This document shows, in pieces, positions 36,705 through 43,616 of a stretch of DNA of 64,000 nt. The DNA is from CAJBVW01 sp964457335 (lineage in GTDB: Bacteria; Myxococcota_A; UBA796; SXON01): contig CAYWGD010000023.1 in the NCBI GenBank assembly GCA_964457335.1, positions 13,696 to 77,695 on the forward strand, given 5' to 3'. Position numbers and translations under genes: made by a program. Each line of letters starts with the position of its first letter. The stretch's first letter is position 1. The notes under the pieces were generated by a model that saw only the letters and a list, made by a program, of their open reading frames with translations, made no database searches and was not told the origin of the DNA.

Positions 36705-36751
36705 GAAGGCCCGTCCGAGTCGTGAGATTCGGGCGGGCCTTCCTCGTTTTT
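36705..36751 (+). terminator. rho-independent terminator after tRNA-Pro
   Basis: A 14-bp stem (GAAGGCCCGTCCGA / TCGGGCGGGCCTTC, one G-T pair) with a 10-base loop is followed by CTCGTTTTT. It is placed 7 bases after the tRNA CCA. Confidence 0.85.
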
Positions 36752-37058
36752 CGGGGTTCGATGTCCTGGTGGCGTTCGGGACCACGCCACCGCGAGCAAG
36801 GTGCAACCTGCCTTTCGCGGTTCGAAACCAGTCAGCGCTCGCCCGCCATCGGCCTCGCCGCCGTCGGCTCGCCCCCAAGATCCACCAGCGTCGGAGCGCG
36901 GCGCACATTCGCGATCGCCGAGGCCGCTGCTCGCCAGCCTCGTCTGCAGGTAGGACGCGCGGCCGTCACCGGCGGCCGCCCGCTACGCTCGGACCGTCAC
37001 GCCCGTCGAGGCACACCAGCCCGCCAGCCCCAAGCGCGGCGAGCGCCATCTGTCTGAG
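36752..37058. other. 307-bp stretch without a convincing gene
   Basis: Open frames exist but show no codon bias or homology that I recognise. It lies between the tRNA terminator and the DHFR remnant and may be decayed element DNA. Confidence 0.5.
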
Positions 37059-37445
37059 TCAGCGCGCGCGCCGGTAGTGCATTGCGACCGCGCCGCTGCG
37101 GAGCGGCTTCGCCGAGACCAGCTCGAGCCGTCGCGTGCTGGGCAGCCCGCTCTGGTACAGGGTCGGGCCGTGGCCGGCGATCCTGGGGTGGACGAGGAAC
37201 TTGTACTCGTCGATCAGATCCAGCCGGTCCAGCTCGGTCGCGAGCTTGCCGCTACCGAGGAGCACGCCGGCCGGGGTCGCGTCCTTGAGCTTCTGCACGC
37301 CCGTGCGCAGGTCGCCGGCGATGTGGTGGCTGTTGGTCCACGGGAAGTCCTTTCGCGTCGACGACACCACGTACTTCGGCTTGGCCTCCAGCTTGACCGC
37401 CCACTCGCGCATCGCCGGCGGCGCCTCCTCGTCGCCGCGGGCGAC
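37059..37445 (-). pseudogene. C-terminal remnant of a dihydrofolate reductase/RibD-like protein
   Basis: About 125 residues match the C-terminal two thirds of the DHFR/RibD C-terminal family: MREWAVKLEAKPKYVVSS, FPWTNSHHIAGDL, GVLLGSGKLATELDRLDLID, then EYKFLVHPRIAGHGPTLYQ. The N-terminal half, with the usual start and NADPH-binding first strands, is missing: upstream in this frame lies only low-quality sequence and then the end of the PIN gene. The gene is therefore truncated and probably inactive. Confidence 0.72.
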
Positions 37446-37470
37446 CGCCGGTCGTCGAGAAGGTCGATGC

Positions 37471-37872
37471 TCACCGGGCCGGCCCGAGCTCATCCAGGGT
37501 CCGAATCCGCCCGACTCCAGGCGCGTAGCCCGCGAGAGCGCGAAGGTCGTCTGGGTCACTGGTGAGTACGTCGTCCTTCCGGTCGGCTGCCGACCGGACC
37601 ACGAACGCATCCACCACGTCGGCGGTCCCAGCGCGGGCAGAGAGCTCCCCGGTACGTCTCGATCCGTTCGCGTCGAACGGCACCTCACGACACCCATCGA
37701 GGACGATCGCCAGCCGCACATCGCGCGGGCCGCGCCATGCCTGCGCCACGACGGGCGACGGAACCGAGGCCACCAACCCCTTCGACGTCAGCCACTTCCA
37801 CCAGACCCAGAACCGGCGGTCGTCACGGCCCGCCGCGATCAAGGCGCCCGTGTCGAGCGTCACTCCCGCCAT
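37471..37872 (-). CDS. PIN-domain (VapC-like) toxin
   Basis: A 133-residue PIN-domain protein, normal size. Acidic metal-site candidates are Asp7 (VTLDTGALIA), Asp85/Asp88 (AGTADVVDAF) and Asp106/Asp108 (TSDPDDL). VapC-type proteins are Mg-dependent RNases, often cutting tRNA or rRNA. Its start (37872) overlaps the antitoxin gene end (37860) by 13 bp, the usual coupled arrangement. Its location between the two attachment-like repeats fits an addiction module stabilising an element. Confidence 0.87.
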   Translation of the reverse strand: MAGVTLDTGALIAAGRDDRRFWVWWKWLTSKGLVASVPSPVVAQAWRGPRDVRLAIVLDGCREVPFDANGSRRTGELSARAGTADVVDAFVVRSAADRKDDVLTSDPDDLRALAGYAPGVGRIRTLDELGPAR

Positions 37873-38078
37873 GCGCGCTCCGTCGCCGCGAGCTCGTCGT
37901 CAGTGATCTCCCCATGCTCGCGCTCCCACGCCGCGATGGCCAGCGACGCGTTGCGGAGGAGGAGGCGAGACTCGGCCGCCCGCGCGAGCCACGCCGAGAG
38001 AGTCGAGCCATCGGCTTGGGCCGCGTCGCGGATGCGAGCGGCGAGGTCTTCCGGAAGGGAGAGGGAGAGGCGTTCCAT
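37860..38078 (-). CDS. ribbon-helix-helix antitoxin of the PIN toxin
   Basis: A 72-residue protein with an N-terminal ribbon-helix-helix (MERLSLSLPEDLAARIRDAA, then GSTLSAWLARAAESRLL) and an acidic C-terminal tail that would cap the toxin. ATG at 38078 is the first possible start. The module is first in the transcript and probably autoregulates through the direct repeats at 38086-38103. Confidence 0.87.
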   Translation of the reverse strand: MERLSLSLPEDLAARIRDAAQADGSTLSAWLARAAESRLLLRNASLAIAAWEREHGEITDDELAATERAWRE

Positions 38079-38085
38079 GCGGCCA

Positions 38086-38103
38086 TCATACGACCGTAAT
38101 ACG
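38086..38103 (-). promoter_or_regulatory. candidate toxin-antitoxin operator
   Basis: TCATACG and TAATACG recur 11 bp apart directly upstream of the antitoxin ATG, unusually AT-rich for this locus. Such paired half-sites suit a ribbon-helix-helix autoregulator. Confidence 0.5.
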
Positions 38104-38218
38104 GGGCCGTCAACGGGTCGCCGCGCTTGACGACCTCAGGAACACGCAGCCTCGAACCCGAGCATCCTCTCGCTGGACCATCCCCTCGGATCCAGCCACC
38201 AAGTTCGATGAGCATTCG

Positions 38219-38233
38219 GCCACCCCGACCATC
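38219..38233 (+). repeat. right attachment-like direct repeat
   Basis: GCCACCCCGACCATC is identical to 36686-36700 in the same orientation, 1.5 kb from the tRNA end. Its flanks differ from the tRNA, consistent with attR of an integrated segment. Confidence 0.75.
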
Positions 38234-38278
38234 GATGGAACGCCCTCGGATCGCCGCCCTCGAGTTCGTGCAAGCGTG

Positions 38279-38730
38279 ACGGAACAGCGTCTCCGTGAGG
38301 GTGGCGCCCTTCACCTTGCGTTCAAGGGCAACGCCGAACGACGTGGTGCGGGCGCGCGCGGAGCGTGCCCGCGGGCGTGGGCACGCGACCGTGAAGCCAT
38401 CGTCCGTCGCGCCCACCTGCGGGCCGAGGGGCCACCGGGCCCGCCGCCCATCCCGCCCCCTGGTAGGCCGCCCCCCATGCTACCCGCCGGGGGTGCGCCG
38501 CCCATCCCACCCCCTGGTAGGCCGCCCCCCATGCTACCCGCCGGGGGTGCGCCGCCCATCCCACCCCCTGGTGGGCCACCGCCTGATCCAGGGGGCCCCC
38601 CTCCCGGAGCCGGCGCGAACGCGGCGACTGCCGCCTCGGCCGGGTCGCTCCGTGCCTGATCGAGTCGCCCCGTACCCGCAAGGTCATCGGCGGGACCGGC
38701 GAGCGCGCTCGCGAGGATGAGGAACCACAC
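38279..38730 (-). pseudogene. truncated, frameshifted paralogue of the Gly/Pro-rich protein at 47809
   Basis: The N-terminus from GTG 38730 (VWFLILASALAGPADDLAGT) closely matches the intact gene (MWFLLLSTALAGPADDLAGA), followed by the same GGGMGG repeats. The reading frame then changes, and a later segment (FGVALERKVKGATLTETLFR) matches the intact copy in a different frame. Homology ends at about 38279, where the functional copy continues with QGDTLIVVAEAST. The 3' end is missing 45 bp from the attachment-like repeat at 38219. Probably inactive. Confidence 0.75.
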
Positions 38731-38738
38731 AGCGGCTC

Positions 38739-40337
38739 CTACTCGGGCACCGCCGCCTGGACGGCGTCGTGACGTTGCCGCACGTGCGCGTTCATGTCGG
38801 CGAGCGCCGCGTCCCAATCGGCCTCGGAGGTCAAGAAGGTGCTCCCCTCGACCTCCCCGTCAGCGCCGAAGAGCGAGGGACGGACGATCTCGGCGAGCTC
38901 GGCCGCGCGCGTCTCGAAGGAGTCGACGCCGTACGCCCCCTCGAGCGCCTCGGACAGGTACTGCCGGTACGTTGCGGCGTAGGTCGGGTCGTCGAGCACC
39001 CGTCGGATCATCGGCCAATCGTCGCCGACATCGTCCAGCAGGGGGTCCGAGCCGCCCCCCATACCGCCGCCGGCCATCAGGCTCAGGTTGTGGTCCCAGG
39101 GAATCCACGCCAGCCGCCCACCGTCGGTGGGTACGCCGTAGAGGTAGTAGTTGTGGGCCATGCTCCCATAGGCGTCCCAGTTGTCGATGGCCGTGTTGAC
39201 GGCGAGCCAGCGCAGGAATCCGTCCACGTCGGCGGTCGCCTCGAGCTCCGCGCGCCAGCTCGCGGTGTCACCTTCGCCGCTACCCAGCGCGGCGACCAGG
39301 GCCTCGACGTCGGACCAATCCTCGTCCTTTTCGTTCGACTTCTTCGCGAAGGTCTCCTCATCGAAGCAGGCGAGCGTCGCGCAGTCCCCGTCCGGCTTGT
39401 AGAGGTTGCCTGCGTCATCGCCGAAGACCCGTGTCATCATCGCGTCCGAGGGATCCTCCATCATCGTGTAGAGGCCGAGGTACTGCGCTCCCTCGCCGGC
39501 ATCGAGGTAGACCGCGTAGAAGGCATTGCGCGCGGCCGGGACACCACGATCCTCGAGGATCTCGCTGGCCAGCACCTCGTGCAGCAGCGTCGAGTCGCCC
39601 TGCCCGCTTCCGAAGGTCAGCTCCTTGAAGCCGAAGAAGCGCTGGTCCTCGACTTCGGGCCGGTCGTCCTCGTAGCGGTCGAAGTCGAGTCGGAAGGGGA
39701 GCTTCGTTACACCCGCCTGCCACGCCGAGATGAGCGTGGCATTCCCCTTGAAGCGCATCCCGACGCTGCACCAGGTCTGGCCGTCCGCCTGCACCGTCAC
39801 CGCGTGGTAGCTGGGATCCGACGGCAGGAAGGACAGATCCCCCCCGCCCCCATCCATGCCACCGTCGCCGTCCGGGACGCAGACGAGCGCGTCCCCCTGG
39901 CGCTGGCAGGTGCCTTCGAGGTCCATCCCACCCATGTCGATCGCGCAGGCGTCGCCCTCGGAGAGACCGTCACACGCGGCTTCCATCGCCTCGCTCATCC
40001 CGCCCATCCCGGTGTCGAAACCGTCCGGCGGGCCGTCTTCGCCAAGGTCCCCGCCACCGCCGAGGCCGCCGCCTGAGCCGAACGCCGAGCCGGAGAGCGC
40101 CTCGAGCTCGGCATACATCGCCGCGTAGTCCTCGGCTGCGATGGTGATGTCCACGCGGTGGACGGCGGACTTGTCGAACACGCCGTCGTAGTCCGGTGTG
40201 TCGAGCTTGCCGTGGGTCGCCTCGGTCCAGGAGGCCGTTCGGTCGCCGACGACGTCGCAATCGCCGGTCCCCTCGTCGTGGGCATCCGTGGGATCGGGAG
40301 CCTGCGAACAGGCGGAGAGGAGCAGGAGGATGTGCAT
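38739..40337 (-). CDS. CotH-kinase-family lipoprotein
   Basis: A 532-residue predicted lipoprotein (MHILLLLSACSQ). The CotH domain spans the second half: RFKGNATLISAW, LPFRLDFDRYEDD, a core GFKELTFGSGQGDSTLLHEV followed by GVPAARNAFYAVYLDAG, and a late HNYYLYGVPTDGGRLAWIPWDHNLSLM. An unusual Gly/Met-rich insert (GGMSEAMEAACDGLSEG) lies near residues 110-170. CotH is an atypical protein kinase fold that phosphorylates extracytoplasmic proteins. Two GCAAC half-sites 11 bp apart (40348-40363) lie immediately upstream. Confidence 0.88.
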   Translation of the reverse strand: MHILLLLSACSQAPDPTDAHDEGTGDCDVVGDRTASWTEATHGKLDTPDYDGVFDKSAVHRVDITIAAEDYAAMYAELEALSGSAFGSGGGLGGGGDLGEDGPPDGFDTGMGGMSEAMEAACDGLSEGDACAIDMGGMDLEGTCQRQGDALVCVPDGDGGMDGGGGDLSFLPSDPSYHAVTVQADGQTWCSVGMRFKGNATLISAWQAGVTKLPFRLDFDRYEDDRPEVEDQRFFGFKELTFGSGQGDSTLLHEVLASEILEDRGVPAARNAFYAVYLDAGEGAQYLGLYTMMEDPSDAMMTRVFGDDAGNLYKPDGDCATLACFDEETFAKKSNEKDEDWSDVEALVAALGSGEGDTASWRAELEATADVDGFLRWLAVNTAIDNWDAYGSMAHNYYLYGVPTDGGRLAWIPWDHNLSLMAGGGMGGGSDPLLDDVGDDWPMIRRVLDDPTYAATYRQYLSEALEGAYGVDSFETRAAELAEIVRPSLFGADGEVEGSTFLTSEADWDAALADMNAHVRQRHDAVQAAVPE

Positions 40338-40347
40338 CGGAACCTCG

Positions 40348-40363
40348 GCAACAGACTAGCAAC
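40348..40363. promoter_or_regulatory. candidate OmpR-family direct repeat before the CotH gene
   Basis: GCAAC occurs twice with an 11-bp period, 11-26 bp ahead of the CotH-family start. The same GCAAC word, with a 10-bp period, recurs in the exbB promoter at 41734-41750. Periods of 10-11 bp fit OmpR-family regulators such as the RstA-like one at 47114. Confidence 0.4.
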
Positions 40364-40417
40364 GAGGGGCCGACGATTCTGTGAGCGGAGGGCTTCGAAT
40401 TGTTGCGGAGTGTAGCG

Positions 40418-41665
40418 TCAGCCCGCATCCGGAGGCGCGGCGGGCCATTCGAGCACGAAGCTCGCGCCGCCGCCCGCGTGCGACTCGGCGAACACGCGCC
40501 CGCGGTGCCGTTCGGCCGCCCGACGGACGATCGCGAGCCCGAGGCCCACGCCGCCGCGCTCGCGTGACCGGCTGGGGTCGAGTCGCGCGAAGGGCTCGAA
40601 GATCCGCTCGACGTCCGCGAGCGGGATCCCCGGGCCGTCGTCCTGCACCCGGACGTTCACGATGTCCGCGGCCGTGGTGACACCGACGACCACCCAGGAC
40701 TGGGCGTGCTCGGCGGCGTTGCGGAGGAGATTCCCGACCGCGCGGCGGAACAGGCGGGCATCGCCGCGTGCGAGCAGGCGGGACGGCAGGACACATCGCA
40801 GCCGATCGTCGGCGAGGGACTCGACCTCGCGACGGATGGCCTCCCCGGCGTCGAAGACCTCGAGCTCCGCGCAGCCGCGCGGTCCGTCGAGCTGTACCCA
40901 ATCCACCAGCTCCGCGGTGAGGCGATCCAGCTCGTCGAGATCGATCCGCAGGGCGTCCACGCGTCCCTTGGCGTCCTCGGGCAACCGGGCGCGCAGGAGC
41001 TCCACGTGGAGCGCTACGCGGGACAGCGGGGTGCCAAGCTCGTGCGCGACCGCGTGCAGGAGCTCTTCCCGGTCCCGCATCCGGCGTTGCAGCGTGGAGG
41101 CCATGCGATCGAAGCCCGCGCCGAGGCGGCCGACGAGGTCCGCCCGTGGGTCCCCGACCCGGGCGTCCAGCTGCCCGCCCTGGAGCGCATCCATCGCCGA
41201 CTCGATCGCCTCCAGCCGCCTCGCGAGGGGCCACACCACTCCCAGCGCCGCCCCCGAGACGAGAACCCCGGAGACCAGGATCCCCACGATGACGGCAACG
41301 TGGTCGGGCGCCGGGACGTCGAGCGGGCCCACCACCAACTGGTTCCGTCCCTCGTCGAGCGGGAGGTAGAACCGCGCACCGCCCGGCCCGAAGCGGGGTC
41401 TCGGCTCCGGCTCGGGCGGACTCGCGGCCTCGAGCGCCAGCGGAAGCTCGACCTGCCTGCGGAGCCGCTCCAGCTCCGCGGGCCGATCCGCCGGGTCGAG
41501 CGCGTCGAGGCGACGTTGGGCGGCGCCGAGTCCGGCCTTCAGCAGGAGGCCGGGGAAGGGGTCGTCCCTCGTCCGGTGAGGCAGGGCGACGGCGGCGAAG
41601 ACCAGCGAGCAGCCGACCACCACGGCCGCCATGATGGCGGCCACGCGCAGGACGAGCGCCCTCAC
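40418..41665 (-). CDS. RstB-like sensor histidine kinase
   Basis: A 415-residue membrane histidine kinase. It has an N-terminal membrane helix, a periplasmic sensor loop (about residues 35-125), a second helix, HAMP (WPLARRLEAIESAMDALQGG), an H-box HAVAHELGTPLSRVALHVE, N-box NLLRNAAEHA, and ATP lid motifs VQDDGPGIPLADVERIF and GGVGLGLAIV. GTG at 41665 has AGAGG upstream. It is divergent from exbB and its closest partner is the RR at 47114, on the far side of the exbBD-tonB-receptor operon. A signal linked to nutrient uptake is likely. Confidence 0.92.
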   Translation of the reverse strand: MRALVLRVAAIMAAVVVGCSLVFAAVALPHRTRDDPFPGLLLKAGLGAAQRRLDALDPADRPAELERLRRQVELPLALEAASPPEPEPRPRFGPGGARFYLPLDEGRNQLVVGPLDVPAPDHVAVIVGILVSGVLVSGAALGVVWPLARRLEAIESAMDALQGGQLDARVGDPRADLVGRLGAGFDRMASTLQRRMRDREELLHAVAHELGTPLSRVALHVELLRARLPEDAKGRVDALRIDLDELDRLTAELVDWVQLDGPRGCAELEVFDAGEAIRREVESLADDRLRCVLPSRLLARGDARLFRRAVGNLLRNAAEHAQSWVVVGVTTAADIVNVRVQDDGPGIPLADVERIFEPFARLDPSRSRERGGVGLGLAIVRRAAERHRGRVFAESHAGGGASFVLEWPAAPPDAG

Positions 41666-41733
41666 GGGCGCCTCTTGTGACAGGTCGTGTACATCTCGCG
41701 AACCTACCGCCCCGGGCGCCCCCGAAGTCGCGC

Positions 41734-41750
41734 CGCAACGCTTCGCAACG
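41734..41750. promoter_or_regulatory. candidate direct repeats in the kinase/exbB divergent region
   Basis: CGCAACG is repeated at 41734-41740 and 41744-41750 (10-bp period), and a degraded third copy (CGCTGCA) follows. They lie 69-86 bp from the kinase start and 87-103 bp from exbB, suited to control both. Confidence 0.45.
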
Positions 41751-41836
41751 GTTCGCTGCACATCCCCGACAGGCGGCACCCGGCCGCGACGGTACACCCA
41801 CGCCACTCATCGACCGACCCGTGTGTGGAGGCAGGT

Positions 41837-42496
41837 GTGCTCGAACAGAAGGTCCTCGCCCTGGCCCTCACCGGCACGACGGGCATCCTGTGGCTCCTTG
41901 TCGCGCTGTCGATCGTCTGCCTCGCCGTAGCCGTCGAACGCGGCATCGTCCTCGCGCTCGCCGGGCGGGACACCGCCTCCATCGATCGGGCGGTCGCCAG
42001 GTACGTGACGGAGGGCGACCCGGCACCCCTCTCCGCGTCGCTCCGCGTCACGGAGACGGCCGCCACGCGCGTCCTCCGCGCGACGCTCGCCGCCCTGCCC
42101 CACGGGGCGGCGACCGTGGACGAGGAGCTGACGAGCGCGCTGATCACGGAGCGGGCGCGGCTGGACCGAGGCCTCGCGATCCTCGGCACGACGGGCTCGA
42201 ACGCTCCCTTCATCGGCCTCCTCGGCACCGTCCTCGGGATCGTCCGCGCCTTCCACGAGCTCGCCGCCAACACCAGCGCCGGCAATTCCGCCGTCATGGC
42301 GGGGATTTCGGAGGCGCTCGTCGCCACCGCGGTGGGCCTGTTCGTGGCGATTCCGGCGGTCGTCCTGTACAACGCCCTGCAGCGCCGGGTGAAGTCCCTC
42401 CTCGCGCACGCCGAAGCCGCGGCCCACCGGGTGTCCGGGCGCGCCCGGTCGAGCCAGGACGAACCCACGGCCGCCGCCCCCCGGTTGGTGCCGTGA
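41837..42496 (+). CDS. exbB: ExbB/TolQ-family proton channel protein
   Basis: A 219-residue inner-membrane protein with three membrane segments. The key region ILGTTGSNAPFIGLLGTVLG and the later VMAGISEALVATAVGLFVAIPAVVLYN are the family core. The GTG at 41837 is preceded by GGAGG (41827-41831). Together with ExbD it turns proton flow into energy for TonB. It overlaps exbD by one base (TGATG). Confidence 0.95.
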   Translation: MLEQKVLALALTGTTGILWLLVALSIVCLAVAVERGIVLALAGRDTASIDRAVARYVTEGDPAPLSASLRVTETAATRVLRATLAALPHGAATVDEELTSALITERARLDRGLAILGTTGSNAPFIGLLGTVLGIVRAFHELAANTSAGNSAVMAGISEALVATAVGLFVAIPAVVLYNALQRRVKSLLAHAEAAAHRVSGRARSSQDEPTAAAPRLVP

Positions 42497-42921
42497 TGGG
42501 CGCGCGCCTCGACTCGGACGACGACATCGTCACCGAGATCAACGTCACGCCGCTGGTCGACGTCGTCCTCGTCGTGCTCGTCATCTACATGGTGACGGCG
42601 AGCGCGCTCGGGAAGCAGGCCCTGCCGGTCGACCTCCCCCGGGCGAGCACCGGCGAGCAGGTCGAGGCGCCCCGCACGCTCTCGGTGACGCTCGGCGGAG
42701 ATGGGCAGATCGCGGTGGACGGCGTGCCGTCGTCGGCGGACGCGTTCGTCGCGGCGCTCCGGGAGGCCCACCGGTCGTCCGCCGACCTGACCGTCCTCGT
42801 GGCGGCGGACACGCACGCCGAGCACGGCCGCGTGGTCTGGGTGCTGGACACCGTCCGGGCGGAGGGCATCGATCACTTCGCCGTCCAGGTCGACCCGGCC
42901 GGGGGCATCGCCCCCCGATGA
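42496..42921 (+). CDS. exbD: ExbD/TolR-family protein
   Basis: A 141-residue inner-membrane protein with one membrane segment containing the essential Asp in NVTPLVDVVLVVLVIYMV, and a periplasmic domain (LSVTLGGDGQIAVDGVP). It couples with ExbB to drive TonB. ATG at 42496 overlaps exbB and its TGA overlaps the tonB ATG (ATGA). Confidence 0.95.
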   Translation: MGARLDSDDDIVTEINVTPLVDVVLVVLVIYMVTASALGKQALPVDLPRASTGEQVEAPRTLSVTLGGDGQIAVDGVPSSADAFVAALREAHRSSADLTVLVAADTHAEHGRVVWVLDTVRAEGIDHFAVQVDPAGGIAPR

Positions 42922-43616
42922 GGTCCGTCGGGAGGTTCGCCCCCGCAGCGGGTGTGTGCGTCTCGCTCGCGACGCACGCGGTGCTGCTGCTCTTGTCCGT
43001 GGCTTCGCCCCCGCCCCCGCCGGCCCCGCCCGCGCGCGTACGGATCGAGCTGCGTGCGGCCGTCCCGCCGCCCCCGCCACCGCCGCCACCCCAGGTCCCG
43101 ACGCCGCCTCGCGCCAAATCGATGGCCGCCCGGCGCCACCCCTCCGAACCCGCGCCTCAGGCTCCCGCACCGCCGACGCCGGCAGTCGCGCCGTCCGCGA
43201 CGCCGGTCCCCTTGATGGTCCCCAGCCTCTCCGCGACATCGTTCTCGCCGACGGGAGGCTTCGCGGTGCCCGTGGGCGGAGGGGGCGGCGCGCCCGCGAC
43301 CGCACCATCCGGGTCCGGGAGCGGGGGCGACGGGGGTGGACCGGACGAGCCGGCACGCGTCCGCTCCAAGCCGGTGCTCGATGTGCCCGAGGCCGCGCGC
43401 GTCGCCCGCGTCGAGGGCTCGTGGACCATCCTCGTCGACGTGGACGCCGAGGGGCGCCCCGTCCGCGCGCGCGCGGCGGCCCCGATCGGATGGGGGCTCG
43501 ACGAGGCGTGCGCGGAGGCGTGGATGCGCTCGCGCTGGCGCGCGGCCCGATCGGGGGGCGTGCCGGTGGCCTCGTCTGGGAACCCCGTCCGTTGCACCGT
43601 CAGGGAGCAGAAATGA
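42918..43616 (+). CDS. TonB-family energy transducer 1
   Basis: A 232-residue protein with one N-terminal membrane anchor (VSLATHAVLLLLSVA), a long Pro-rich periplasmic spacer (PPPPPPPPPQVPTPP), a Gly-rich stretch, and a short C-terminal domain (SWTILVDVDAEGRPVRARAA) with an unusual ending: GLDEACAEAWMRSRW and NPVRC give two Cys. It overlaps both neighbours (ATGA), so it is translated with exbD and the receptor it probably energises. Confidence 0.9.
   Translation: MRSVGRFAPAAGVCVSLATHAVLLLLSVASPPPPPAPPARVRIELRAAVPPPPPPPPPQVPTPPRAKSMAARRHPSEPAPQAPAPPTPAVAPSATPVPLMVPSLSATSFSPTGGFAVPVGGGGGAPATAPSGSGSGGDGGGPDEPARVRSKPVLDVPEAARVARVEGSWTILVDVDAEGRPVRARAAAPIGWGLDEACAEAWMRSRWRAARSGGVPVASSGNPVRCTVREQK

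Larger units (their letters stand above)
36686..38233. mobile_element. 1.5-kb tRNA-Pro-associated element, integrase absent
   Basis: The segment is framed by identical 15-bp direct repeats, one of them the tRNA-Pro 3' end. It contains a terminator, a dihydrofolate-reductase-like remnant and a complete PIN/RHH toxin-antitoxin pair, all cargo-like. No integrase or excisionase was seen, so it is either a decayed element or one mobilised in trans. The gene just right of the second repeat (38279-38730) is truncated at its 3' end near this border. Confidence 0.62.

Noticed and set aside
36255..36908. Minus-strand frame over the tRNA region with a WRDSNPRPSGPEPD segment
   Set aside because: This is the familiar false translation of a tRNA-Pro gene; the true features are the tRNA and the lipoprotein on the plus strand.
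36703..37077. Short open frames after tRNA-Pro
   Set aside because: They overlap the terminator hairpin and show no codon bias or homology; treated as non-coding element DNA.
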